Positions 25,800 to 37,529 of a DNA stretch of 64,000 bases are shown piece after piece; position 1 is the stretch's first letter, and each line of letters starts with the position of its first letter. The position numbers were made by a program, and so were the translations under genes. The stretch lies in the NCBI GenBank assembly GCA_013399305.1, contig VXAI01000038.1, forward strand, positions 2,180,639 to 2,244,638, in the 5' to 3' direction. The notes beneath the pieces are model-generated. The model had not been told where the DNA came from. It ran no database searches and saw only the letters and a program-made list of their open reading frames with translations. This DNA comes from Rostratula benghalensis. Taxonomy: Eukaryota; Chordata; Aves; Charadriiformes; Rostratulidae.

Positions 25800-27494
25800 G
25801 AAACAAAAACGCAGACAGGCAGGAACTGCAAAAATCTCACTGCAGCAAAGATTAATGAAAGTGTGCATTCAGGATGTAGGTACGACTATGTATACACATC
25901 TTCACAATTTACAGGAAAACACAGATGTGCAAACTCCATAATAAAAATGTTTCAAGTTGATCAACCACAACGATGGAAAGCTTTTGCCAGTCTCAGTTTA
26001 ATCCCTACAGATTCTCTCATCGTGTGAAAGTAAAGGTATCATAACCCGTTCTCAAACACAAGCACTTGCACAGATTACATTTGGACAAAGGTATATAAAC
26101 ACGCACATTACTGAGACAGAAATCAACACACACAGCAGAAAACATACAGACAGAATCCTTTGGGAAGGGAGGACTTTGGATACAGATGAGCAACAATTCA
26201 AAGCCTAAAAGTTAAACTGTTTGTACTTGAGAACAATTCCAAAAGAATTAACATTCATGGCTGTGTACAGTATCAATCAGTAAAATTAATACCTCATCAC
26301 ACAGAGAAGTGAACAACAATGTAGGAGCTTTAAAAAAAAAAACAAAAAAACCCCACACAAACAAAATCATCATCACCAAACCAAGAAAAAGAGCAATTTC
26401 TAATCTGCTCTTACTATGCTATCAACAAGGAAACTCTTTCAGCCTTCCTCATCCAACAGTAAATGTAGTCCCAGTTCTCACAGATCCCTGGCTCACACTA
26501 GTCCCTGTATAGGAAGGGACAAATGGAACACACGTGTATCTTCCGGTTTCCTCAGCTAAACTCTTCCTACCACCTACTAAATATTTGAAGAAAGTCTGGG
26601 AATTACCAAATTATTTGAAAAACTTCAAACAGAAACACCAACAGGTTACTTTCTGAAAGATATAAGTAAGCACAAATGGCAACTAGAAATACTAAATCGT
26701 AACTTCATACAAGATAAAGAGTGGTGGAGCTGGATCTCAGTTCAGTCTAAGTCTTAGAAGGAACTAGAAAATAACTCAACAGACAAAGAAAAGTTATTAA
26801 GCACACTAAATAATAGTAAAATGATAATTACACTGGAGATGTGTCTTAATAAATGAGATGTGAAGGGGTCTTTATTATCCGTGCATGTGGAATTTAATTA
26901 GTTATCACCTATAAATGCTAATACCAGAGCTGCCAATCAATCTCTTACACAGTAATTGAGGAAACCCCCCCAAAATATCAGAACTGAGTGGTGAATAACC
27001 CTCTGGTTAGAGAAGAGTTAACCTAACAGCAATATGGAGAGAAGGAATTCCTCAGAGAGCCTAAAGAAAGAGATGTTTTCATCTCATTACATCTACCTTC
27101 ATAATTATAACAAACTCATCAGCCTCTAGATGAATACCACGTATAATCATTTTCCTGCATATTTTCCAAAGCAGGAAACTTAACAAGATATAAATGCTAC
27201 AGACTAATTTAGGCTATTTGCAGTTCTCATCTCACCTTGAACTGAAGTAAGAAGAAAAGAAGTATAGTTAAGCTAAAAATAACTAGATAGGGACTTTTGC
27301 TTGTTTATTTACTGTAAAATCCTTGCTCACAGCCAGGTAAGTAACAGGTTTATCCTTTTTGATGGAAGGTAAATTTAGAGCATGGCTATACTATGGTCTT
27401 TAAATAATAAAAATGTGATCAAATAACTAGAGAAGCTGGGATGCTTCTAATCTACCTAAATGGCTGCTTTCAAGAAAACATTTTAAAACACATG
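25800..27494. other. Non-coding AT-rich stretch
   Basis: Nothing is recognised apart from A-rich low complexity at about 26329-26370. Confidence 0.5.
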
Positions 27495-27647
27495 AAAAAA
27501 AAAAAAACCAAACCAAACACCAAAATTCTCACAAAACAAACAAAAAATACTAAAATACTAAAATATTAGCCCNAAAAAAAAACCAAACCAAACACCAAAA
27601 TTCTCACAAAACAAACAAAAAATACTAAAATACTAAAATATTAGCCC
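27495..27647. repeat. Exact 74-bp duplication separated by a single N
   Basis: A run of A's followed by 65 bp (CCAAACCAAACACCAAAATT ... AAATATTAGCCC) occurs at 27508-27572 and again, letter for letter, at 27583-27647. A lone N sits between them at 27573. This is the signature of two contigs with overlapping ends that were joined without collapsing the overlap, so the real genome probably has one copy. Confidence 0.93.
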
Positions 27648-27874
27648 ACCAAAGATTAATTTAATTTACAGTAATATGAAAAAACCCCACAAACTAGAGG
27701 GTTACATGCAGTTGAACAAAAATCAATCACATATGAGGTGCAGTAATAATGATCAGGAAAATCCTGACCCACCCCGTGAAAGTGGAGCTCTGCCAGAAAC
27801 GCGTTTCTTGGCAAGGCTCTGTGCCCACTAATTAGAGACTGAACCATTTGGGGAAAGTTACTCTGTGTCCTCAG

Positions 27875-28013
27875 GAATTGATACCGAGCTGTCCAAATCC
27901 ACCTACCTCTCCAAAAGTGAAATTGTGTTGTTACACATATTGGCAGAGAAGAGGACGAGGCAGGAGCGTCCAAGGCGAATCAGGAGGATTACAGCTGAAC
28001 TGGGGGATAAAGG
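27875..28013 (+). other. Possible isolated coding exon, unrecognised
   Basis: A pyrimidine-rich acceptor (CTCTGTGTCCTCAG) precedes a 139-base open stretch that ends at a consensus-like donor (AAAGG/GTGGGT). Entered in phase 1, it reads IDTELSKSTYLSKSEIVLLH and then a basic, Arg-rich helix-like segment (EKRTRQERPRRIRRITAEL). The composition is more protein-like than most frames here, but I recognise no family and no partner exon. It also lies on the strand opposite to the better first-exon candidate at 48 kb. Chance remains likely. Confidence 0.15.
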
Positions 28014-29299
28014 GTGGGTGTACGTACACATGCACAACACCTGCTTTCTATTCCCCCCAGAAAGGCAATGTTTTTCTTCATTAGCTGACTGTGCTGGAAA
28101 CACACAGAGCTGCCAAACTTTGCTTCCACAGTTGCGATGTGGCTCCATAGCTCCAATTGGAGATCACTGAAGGAAGTAATAGTCTGTCCCCTGAACACAG
28201 TTATTTTTATTGACACATACAGAAAAGGGAACCAGTGAATACCCAGGTACCCACCCGACACCACACAAAATTCCTGTCTAATCCCAAACCTTTCAAATCT
28301 GTTTTCTTCACCATCTACCTCACTGCATCAAATCTGGACCTGCAGAGAGGAGAGACACAAGAGTTGCCTCAAGGCTGGTCCCAGCAAGGACTTGCTCGGC
28401 CACGGCTCTACGCTCCCTGCTTCACACGCCCAAAAAGGAATTTCCCCCCAGAGAGTCAGTGCGCTCCACTCCAGCTCAAATCACCTGAAGTTTTTAAATG
28501 AACCGCTGTGAAGTACAGTAAGCACACCGATCCCATTTAGAAATAAACAGAAATTAATACTGGAGTGACCAGGGCAGTGGGAGCTCTGCTTCAACAAGCC
28601 TTAGAACTTGGCCTGGTAAGGAAATCACCTTCAAACAAAACTGAAATCTCTTCTAACACTTAATAAGCATACCATTATGCTTTCAGATGCGTTATGATTA
28701 AGCCATATACCGAAGGAGAAAGCTGATTTCTTTTTCTACTTTACAACTTGAACTTAAATTTCATGTATTATGAAATAAGTATTTAGAAAAGCCCCCCCCC
28801 CGCCCTCAAATCTCAAGCAGTATTTGCAGATAATTTATAACAGATAACAATGAGCAAACACATATGGATAGAGGCAGTCAAAAAGAACTGACACAATCAA
28901 CTTGCATTTTTTTTACAAATTATCCAAGAAGCTTAACACAAAACAAATTCAGTTTCACATAAATGTTTATTTCTTGCCCAAAGTGTATTTTACTCAAACA
29001 TTAAAGACAATTCACAGCTTTGCAAAAATAGCTACTGTGTCTGAAGGGCTAAATTTGACCTGAAATAATGGGTTGAAATCATGTGAGTCCAAAGATTCCA
29101 AAACTTAAAAAAAAAACCAAAAAACCAAAACCAAACATATTAGGGTAGTAGGTGTCCCACTATCTTCCCCATCAGCATGCTTTGCACTGCCTTTGTGCAC
29201 TGATCATTATGCTTGAAAACGTCGTAACAGAGAAAGGACACCAAAAAAACCCCACCAAAACCAAACAACCCAACCCAAAGAGGAGGGAATATCTGAGAA
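28014..29299. other. Non-coding stretch
   Basis: A run of ten C's lies at 28792-28801, and A-rich ACC-type low complexity at 29105-29135 and 29245-29280. No gene is recognised. Confidence 0.5.
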
Positions 29300-29720
29300 C
29301 TCCATGGAACAGCCCTGGGTGCTGACTGATGCTGTAACTGCACTGCGAGGGAAACCAGGCCACCGTGGAGAGAGCCACGGGGAGCCTGAAACATTCACTG
29401 CCTTCAGTAACGTGCAAAATGTGCATTTGATAAAACAACACGCAGAGGAGAAGTCCCAGCTCGCAAGCAATCGCTTCAATTGGGAAATCCTCCGGACCGT
29501 GTTGCCTGGGGCAGGGGCAGGGCAGGGGAGCGGGGTGGCAGCCCCCTCTCTCACCACTCACCCTCCTACCATGGCATCACCAGGCAGCCACTCCCCGCTG
29601 CTTGGCGGGAAAAACCATCGCTGGAGACTTCTGCTCAGACTCCAAACACCGAGGAGACAAACACTGGAGACACCACCTGCCCCCCCCCGCCCGACCCTCA
29701 ATGTCTTTTTAGCTGACTAT
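29300..29720. other. GC-rich island-like segment of unknown role
   Basis: GC content rises sharply over about 400 bp (for example GGGGCAGGGGCAGGGCAGGG at about 29510 and a C9 run at 29680-29688). Long overlapping frames exist on both strands. That is expected where stop codons are scarce, and none has recognisable protein content or paired splice sites. Confidence 0.4.
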
Positions 29721-31338
29721 TATTCTCTACTAATCAACTAAAGCAGACTAATAACTTTCCTATTCAGACGTAATTCATTATCCTTATTTACCCAAGCTGG
29801 CAAAATTTAGAAAGATTATTCCTTCCAGCCTTTTTAATTACCAAAATTCTACTTGCTTTAAAATACCACAGTCTCCCTTGAGTATTCAGCAGAGCTGAAG
29901 ATCACCATGGCAATAAGAAAATGGTGCCAATGTTATCTTGGCACTGACTGTCTACAGATCTCAGGAGACTTAACACAGGAGAAAATTGAGCTCATGTAAA
30001 AGCAGGAACGAACTCTCTCTAATGATTTTAATATACCTTTTATTTTTTGCTAATTTGATGTTAAAGAAGTTGAATAAAAAAACCCCAAAACTTAGAAGTA
30101 TAAGCTTTCCTCAACAGACAAGCAAATAGCTAATGAGTTTACCATTTCACGGTGAAATCCACTTTACTTAGACACAAAAAACAAAGCTATGTCCTACAGT
30201 TAGTAGCTGGATATGTGTGAAAATGTTGCCAAAGCATTGGAGGAAACAAAAACAACCCATGTGAAAACAAAGTTTGAGGGGAAAAAAAAAATCCACCACC
30301 ACAACAATCTGGAGTTCTTCAGATTCCTTCAGATCTTACATTCAGGCACTGAAGCTCTTCTACAACCAAACTATGCAGAAACGGAGTTCTGCTGCCCAGC
30401 GATAAAATGCTCATCTTCAGGGTTTAGTTTTGTTTGCTTTTTTTCTGCTTCTTGGGGTTTTTTTGTTTGTTTGTTTTTCCTGTTCCCAAAACCATGTGAA
30501 GGAGGAAAGAGATACCTTTTATCAGGGTTAGATCAGCAACATCACACACGACAGAATCACACAAATCCTGGCAGCAGTACACGTGGAAAGGAAATGGACT
30601 GCAGCGACCACTCCGAACCTTTACACAAGCCTGACTGTAAGAAGGCACAGCAGCACGGGAGCATGTCCTGGAGACCAGGTACCACACAGGCAACAGCAAC
30701 AACATACACCAGGAGAAACTGCTACTAAATCACACAGGTCGAGATAATAAGCAAAAGAACACCTTCCCCTCAAATTTACTGTAGCCCCAGCACAATGCAG
30801 TTCTTCCTTTTTTACGGTGTCGAACCAGTCACTGGTACATTATGGTCTTTGCAGCTGCCCAACAGGACAGAGAAGGAAAACAGCCTGTGTATTACCCCAG
30901 TGCCCACACACACAAAAGGACAAACTAGTTCTCTACTACTTGAAAGATGCAGTCAAAATTTCCACAAAGAATGAAAATGCTATACTGCAAACACCAAAAG
31001 AGGACTTTAACTCCATTTAGTGCCCAGTGGGATCATCACTCTGAACTAGGAGACTTCAATGTGAAAAGAAAATGCCAGTTCCCTCCATTCTCCTTTTATA
31101 AATATGGATTCTAATTTGCATGTGCCACACTTCCCTTACCCACACAAAATAATTTTTTAAGTGGTTACTATAAACTCGTGTTGACTTTTTTCTTAGGGAA
31201 GTGGAGCATATTAAAATCTTGTTTTCCAGTGATGTATTACTTGCAGCAGTATTTCTGCTTATGACCTGTTTTGGGGGAGCAAGGAGAAGGATGGGGAGGG
31301 GAGGGCAGGGGAACCAAGAGTGAACCTGCCTACTTCTT
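29721..31338. other. Non-coding stretch with G/T low complexity
   Basis: The 30213-30728 plus-strand frame is 171 codons but crosses a GGGGTTTTTTTGTTTGTTTG low-complexity segment (Phe/Cys-rich middle) and has no recognised domain. I do not call it a gene. Confidence 0.45.
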
Positions 31339-31359
31339 GTGTTCTGATGGTCAGAACAC
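31339..31359. repeat. Perfect 9-bp inverted repeat
   Basis: GTGTTCTGA-TGG-TCAGAACAC is a compact hairpin with a three-base loop. The half-site AGAACA/TGTTCT is also the consensus half-site of steroid receptors of the glucocorticoid/androgen class, here palindromic with a longer spacing. Confidence 0.75.
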
Positions 31360-31559
31360 GGGCATCAAACAACAAAAGCCACACGCGAGGCCCAGCTTTT
31401 ACAGAGTCAGAAGTGTCTAGGAATTCAGATCTTCAGCTTCAGTCAGAGTCGTGCTTCAGCTAGTGTCATTTGTGACTCTCACAAATGCCAGAGCTACCAG
31501 GGTACAAATTCATTCACAAACAAAACTGAGTATTTTAATTCCAAAGCAGACATTCTGAT

Positions 31560-32720
31560 GCAAGTAGGCTTTTCGTTCATGTAGATGAAAGGGGTTTTTT
31601 TGTTTCTTTCTTGTTGGTTTTTGGGTGGGTTTTTGGTTTTTTGTTTTGTTGGGTTTTTCCCCTCCCTCCCCTCCAAAAAAACAAAGCATAATTCCATGTA
31701 TTGCAATGGTGCAGAGAATAAATTATTGAGGGGGAGGAGGAGGAGGAGGTCATAAATCACCCCGCTGCCTCGAGGGGGTGGTTCGTTGAGAAGATCAGGA
31801 AAAAAAAAATAAATTTAAAGAAAAAAATACTATTTTTTTTTAATTTTAGGTTTTTTCCCCCTGTTTGGAAAGGGCTCTGGGATGCTCACACTCCCGCTGG
31901 CAGTGAGGATGCTGACATTCCGTTCCTCGGTCCCATCAAACTCTTCTTCAATTCCCTTTTACTCTCTTTTTTGGGGGTTTTTTTTCCTTTTTTTTTTGGT
32001 GTAGGGAGAGGGCATCACCTTCAGAATGTGAAGCATTTTGGGTTTTTTACCTTGCCTCCTTATTTGTCTTGCACATCTATAAAGAGATATTTTATTTTTT
32101 AGTAAGGAAAAGGCAAAAAGAAAAAAAAGGGGGGGGAGGGGTACCCTTGTTTTATTCCCAACCCTGCAATCACTTAGGGTTTATTTCATTTCAAAATTCT
32201 CTTTTTTTTTTTTCTTTTTTCCAATCATAAAGCCAAGAAAAAAAAAATTAACGAGCTCAAATTGAATGTTTTTGGGGTTTTTTTTCTTTTTTAACATTTC
32301 AACCTGTGGATGTTCCTCCCTTTTTCATCCTCAGCAACTTTCCCAAATCCGTGCTGGCTTATATTTATAACAAAACAACCAAAAAAAAAAACCCACAAAA
32401 AAGCAGGATTCTGGTGGATTTTTCTATTATTTTGGGGATTGAGGAGAGGATTAGATTTTTTGGGTTTTAAGCATTGATTTCCCAAACCCATTCAATTATT
32501 TTTTTTCTTGAGTGTAAGGAGAAGGAAATCCTGCTAGTAAATACCCAGAAAATTTGAATTTATTTTTTTTTTACTTCCACTTGAAGAGTTACATTTCGTA
32601 GAAAAAAAGCAAAGAAACCAACAACAAAAAAAATAGTTTACAGATAACGGGTTTTATTTCTTAAGGTTGATGATGATGATGATGAATTATTATTATTTTT
32701 GATTTTTTTTTTTTCAGTAT
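31560..32720. repeat. Long T-rich low-complexity tract with repeated G-run/T-run words
   Basis: More than 1 kb is dominated by T homopolymers of 6-12 bases and TTTTGGG/GGGTTTTT words. It includes a (GGA)n run at 31732-31749, (TGA)5-6 at 32668-32684 and (ATT)4 at 32686-32697. No known repeat family is recognised. It runs nearly up to the gap at 32834. Confidence 0.65.
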
Positions 32721-32833
32721 AAGAAGCTGCCTTGAGGGCTTTATTACGTACTGGGTAATTTTAATCCCTCTCATTGCTTCTTGGGCTCCTTCCACCTCAG
32801 TATTGAAACCTAACCTCGAGCTGCCCTCTTGTA

Positions 32834-32863
32834 NNNNNNNNNNNNNNNNNNNNNNNNNNNNNN
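32834..32863. other. Assembly gap (30 N)
   Basis: Thirty N bases lie between CCTCGAGCTGCCCTCTTGTA and a T12 run. The preceding low-complexity T/G tract is difficult to sequence and probably caused the break. Confidence 0.95.
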
Positions 32864-33598
32864 CCTTTTTTTTTTTTAATCACCAGGCAGAGAAGGAATA
32901 AATACTAAGAAACACTCTACATGTGCTATACCAGACAATATTATAGATACCTGAATAGCTCTAGTTTCACATACAGGTACTGTAAACATTTTGTACAAAA
33001 CCTGCATTTGAGTAGGGGTTGGAAATACAATGCTAAGATGGCACAGGAAGCATTCCTACTTTGCAAAAAAGATATTGCATTTCACATGAAATTAATTCAG
33101 ATCACCATAAGCAACATCAATTCCACTGGCAAGGCCGAAAAAGGCTCAGTGCTCACGCAAGCTCAGGGGAACATTTTAGTAAGAAATAGGACAAGTTGCG
33201 TGCGGGCTGGTGAAGAACAACGATCCTAAAAATCCTGTAACAAAAAAATATGATGTCCTAATGAAAATGATTGGAGTTCGACATGGAAAAATATGAACAG
33301 AGACTGCTGCCCTTTGCCACGTCAGCCTGACCTATCTAAGGGGTCCAATCATACCGTTCCACTAACTCGAAACCAGCAGGATTACAATTCACACCTCACC
33401 GTGAAGGGATGCTTCTTAGCTGGTCACCAACACACCTCAAGAACTAAACACCAGATCCTACTTGATAATGGAATTCTATCTGGATGGGTTATTTTCTGCC
33501 CTCAAAACGTTTGCCTTTCCAATAATCATTCCTGGAAGAAGATCTCTCTTGAACTTTTCAGTAGGGACTCTTCAACCGAGGCATTTGCAACCGCCGTT
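32864..33598. other. Non-coding stretch
   Basis: Overlapping frames at 32921-33229 and 33293-33676 have no recognised content. Confidence 0.45.
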
Positions 33599-33668
33599 CC
33601 CACCCCACTGGAGTGGGGTGGGCAGCAGGGGGAGAATGATGCCTTTCAAACTGCCGGGCCTCCGGCAG
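33599..33668. repeat. Two adjacent GC-rich hairpins
   Basis: CCCACCCCACT-GG-AGTGGGGTGGG (33599-33622) is an 11-bp perfect stem. It is followed after 28 bases by CTGCCGG-GCCT-CCGGCAG (33651-33668), a 7-bp stem. Both are rarer in this AT-rich background than in average DNA. There is no T-run as in a bacterial terminator, and the context is eukaryotic. Confidence 0.8.
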
Positions 33669-34469
33669 CTGCTTAGCAGACATTTTCTGAAAAAAAAAAA
33701 TAATAAAATAACAGAACTATCTGCTGGATTAGAGTTAGAACAAAGCTAATCCTGACTCAATTAGCTTCTTGGTTTATCCCCCCATGCGGTATGCCAGTAT
33801 CAGAAAATGGCAAAAAAGGAATTAATTAATTTACAGTTATTTTTAGACATTAAGGTCAACCTTTCAGGTTATTTGCCTTCCCGTAACAATGCTCTATCCT
33901 TGCCAAATTATTTTTCCTAAGGAAGTAATTTCAGAGGGGACCAAGACAAAGACTGTGATCTGAAGAAGAACAGATAGTCTTGCTTAGCTTAAGCGTCCTA
34001 TGCAGACAAAACTACTCAACCAAGTACACACAAAAGGGCATAAACTAGCTCTTTAAATATAATCGGATGCTGCAGCTTAAAATGCATTCATGCATTTGTG
34101 TTCTCCAGTCTTCATTCAAACTATATACAGAAAGACAATTTTTGCCATTTGAATTAAAGAACTGTTTAGTAATAGAAGTATACAGAACAATCATGTTAGC
34201 TGCAGAGAGCTCCTCCTGACACTCAACATTTATTTTGATTTGAAAGGACTAGGCTACTTTTTTTACACTTCAAACTTCCTTTTGAGCTGAATTCAAGTAA
34301 AACAGAAGTATTACTGAGTCTGGAGAGGATCAAGTTTCAACTCCAAAGAACAATTACTAAGTAGAATCAATGATCTTCAATGCTCAGAGACACTATTTTA
34401 CTTTACTACATTACAGAAGTTAGACTGAAATCTTTCTCCTAAGTTATTAGCCCAGGATTTAACTGACCA
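33669..34469. other. Non-coding stretch
   Basis: Nothing is recognised. Confidence 0.5.
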
Positions 34470-34810
34470 TTAAATCTGCATGAAAGTTATTTTATTTATG
34501 ACTATGCAATTCTTCAACTCTATGTTTAGCTGCATCTACCTACCCTGAGTGTGTACCTTAAGCATTTTTGGTTTACAGATTAAAATGAAAATACTGCATA
34601 CTTTATTAGGTTTGGCTCTCTTGTAATTGCATTTGGGATAAGAGACCAATGTTGTTTGTCAATGTAAAATGTAGCTCTTTGGCACAAATGTTGTATTTGC
34701 TTGTTGTTTCTCTTTCCACCTCCCCGGCATATGTCAGACCTTTAAGCAATATCATCTTGATAGCAGATTAATGTTACTACTTAATGTACAAGGTCGGCTT
34801 TCCAATGCAA
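34470..34810. promoter_or_regulatory. Candidate conserved non-coding element
   Basis: A repeat-free 340-bp block is dense in words typical of homeobox, POU and SOX sites (ATGCAATTC, TTGTAATTGCATTTGGG, AATGTTGTTTGTC, GATTAATG). It has no open frame of note. The call rests only on composition. Confidence 0.22.
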
Positions 34811-35109
34811 AAAGCAAGCTGAGAAAATGTGTTTGAAAACTTTTTTTAAAAAGTTTTAATTTAATCACAATCTATCAAAATGAAAAGAAAACTCAAATTT
34901 GGAAAAAAAACCCAAACACAAAATCCCCAAAACATAAGCCCTTGCCAGGCCTTTCCAGTTTACAATGTGTTCTAAAACAGCAGTTTGTAAGCACATGAAC
35001 AAAAAATTAAGTACTATAGGTTTGTAACAAAGAAGTTGTATTGATAAGATTCCTGTAAAAGGCCTTCTACTTAACTATATTCCCAAAAAGCTGTAGCACT
35101 GCAAAACAC

Positions 35110-35490
35110 AACCCACTTAGATTGGAGGCCTTTGGCACAGTTCTCCACAACATCCTTCTCTCTAAATTGGAGAGATGGGGATTTGATGGCTGCACTGTTT
35201 GGTGGATGAGGAATTGGTTGGATGGTCGCATCTGGAGGGAAGCGATCAACGGCTCAATGTCTGGATGGAGATCAGTAACAAGTGCTGTCCCTCGGGGGTT
35301 TGTACTAGGACCAGTACTGTTTAGTATCTTTATCAATGACATAGTGGGATCAAGGGCACCCTCAGCAAATTTGCAGAGTGGTGCAGTTGACAGGCCCAAG
35401 GGACAGGATGCTATCCAGAGGGTCCTGGTCAAGCTCAATAAGTATGTCTGTGTGAAACTCATGAGGTTCAACAAGGCCAAGTAGGTCATG
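35110..35490 (+). mobile_element. CR1 LINE fragment: reverse transcriptase domain, decayed
   Basis: A 120-codon frame (35122-35484) keeps hallmark CR1 RT blocks: LHNILLSKLERWGFDG, NWLDGRI, NGSMSGWRSVTS, VLGPVLFSIFINDI and RFNKAK. Relative to the usual CR1 layout, short deletions occur just after FINDI and again before SGAVD. The second removes the region that should carry the catalytic aspartate pair (the xADD box), so the protein would be inactive. Both ends are truncated: the 5' part of ORF2 and the whole 3' region are absent. Sequence outside is unrelated AT-rich DNA. Confidence 0.93.
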
Positions 35491-37299
35491 TAGGTCCTAC
35501 TGATTAGAACAAAGGCTCATTCTGAGATTCAGTAAAACAAATTCATTTTCTACAGTAAGCACATTTCTGTTAGTAACTTCTTATTTCAAATTGCTCATAA
35601 GCAAGAGGGCAAACCCTTAAAATATTCAGATACTACATCTTCATGCAAGTAGGTTGTAATTACATTATTAATTCAACAATGCATAGATCATACCTTCCCA
35701 TATATTTGTTCAGCACTTATTACAACTAGACTTTGACCTACTGAGGTATGGGGACTCTGCCCATGTAAACCAAGAAGAGGGTGGTTTCAGCAGGGAAAAC
35801 AGTTTGCTGACAAATCAGTTGAGTTGGTTCCAGTTATAACACTGACCTACTTGTATAACCTACTCTAACGAATTTAAATTTCACTACTTTTTTTATGAAA
35901 GAGAAGACAACCTTGTGTATTCCAAAATAAATAAACTGGGTTACTGGTTCCTGGTTTTATATTTTAAGTGAGCCTATTATATATATGCAATTCTTACAGC
36001 GTATGAACTCAGGCTTTCTCTTTCCAACGTTCGTAGGAAGGATGAGCAATTGTGATACTCCATCCTGGGAACTAATGAATGCAGAAAGACAAGGAGCTAT
36101 GCAATCCCTTTTCTCCAGGACTGAGTATTACCAGTGAGAGACAACAGATCTGAGTGCCTGTCCATACACGAGCAAGCACAGTCGTGTAAGAACCACAAGG
36201 CCCCATAAACTTAACTGAGGGAATACTGCAAAGATTAATTAATTAATATTTATAGAGCACTCAACCTCAAGTGCTTCTGTAAAGATCTCTCTCTTTGGGC
36301 TTTTTGGGTTCTGTTATCAAACATGCAGGAGGCATAAATAAATAAAGGTAGAACGTGCAAGGTACACACATGACTATTGCTGATTGTGCTTTAACAAAAA
36401 GTGCTCCATTTGTCTTCTGTCAGGTCCTTTTCTAGCCCTTCCTATCACACACAAGATCCGAGCTGTTCATAATAAAGGAACCATTGTACTTAAAATCAAC
36501 TATGGTTGAACCAAACACAAACATTGAAGAAAACAAAGAAAAAACAGTTACGAAAACGCCAATCCTAGTAAGAATTTTCCAAATTCTTAAATAAATACCT
36601 AATGGTAAAGTAACTGCCTTGAATAATAAAGTCTCTTGTCTTTATTTAAAAAGAAAATTATTAGCCAGAAGCATTTAATGAATCAAACTAATCCCAACTC
36701 TAAACAGTGTGCACATGAGTGTATCAGATCGCATTTATATGAAAAGTTACCCTGACAACTCCCTCTCAACTCAATCTTGCAATACATGTTTGAAATCTTC
36801 CTCTTTTTGATCCTGTTCTGAAATCAGAAGCAAGTTGCCTCTAGCATTTGGAATTTATCTGTCAAATAAATCTCCATGAGACACTTGGAAAAAAAAAATA
36901 AATATCCTATCAGATGCTGAAAAAGTTAGAGACACTGGCCTCTTTCAACACTGGCCAGACACAGCCTCTACATTTGTCTTTTCCTACCCCACTTCTTAGG
37001 AAGCATTAATGCTTCACATTTCTTTCTGCTGTCAACTTTTAAGAAATCATTCCTCTAAGTAAGATGTACTAGCGCTGGAGGTACTTTACACACACCAAAA
37101 TACGCAACCACCACTCCATGCACAAAAGTTTCCCTCTTCGCACTTACACCACTTGCTTTCCTTACACCTCCGTTTACACTTTTCACACAGTGCATTTATG
37201 AAAAAAGGAATAAGGTGCTTTCATGTTTTTTGAAACCAATCAGAATATTACAGTATCAATGCAATTAAATAATTAAAACAATAATGATCTTGACTGAAG
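35491..37299. other. Non-coding AT-rich stretch
   Basis: An (ATTA)n run lies at 36234-36250. No other repeat or gene is recognised. Confidence 0.5.
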
Positions 37300-37429
37300 A
37301 GGTATTTCAATATACCTCTTGGCATAATGACAGCAATTGAAAACCTTTCTAGACTGCAGCCTACTTGGCACTTGCTTATTTATCAACTTCTTCATTTCCA
37401 GCCTGTTTACAAGGTGAAGGCAAGGAAGG

Positions 37430-37470
37430 AAATCTCAAGGGGGTTTTGTTGTTTTTTGGGGGTGGGGGCA
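37430..37470 (+). repeat. G/T-rich low complexity with G runs
   Basis: Four or more runs of 3-5 G (GGGGG, GGGGG, GGGGG, plus GG) are separated by T stretches. The sequence could form a loose G-quadruplex on the plus strand. Confidence 0.6.
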
Positions 37471-37529
37471 GGTCTGGTTGAAGGCACTCTCTGGCATGAA
37501 GGGAAAGACTCCCATTGAATGATAAAGGA

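Noticed and set aside
29304..29741. 145-codon plus-strand frame over a GC-rich segment
   Set aside because: Several frames on both strands are open together because stops are rare in GC-rich DNA. No homology is recognised.
30213..30728. 171-codon plus-strand frame, the longest in the window
   Set aside because: It crosses T/G low-complexity sequence that translates to a Phe/Cys-rich run, lacks any recognised domain and has an opposing frame. Length alone is not convincing here.
31861..31985. Minus-strand 40-codon stretch with protein-like text (EEEFDGTEERNVSILTASGS)
   Set aside because: It is bounded by stops on both sides, with no acceptor upstream (A/G-rich low complexity instead) and no donor.
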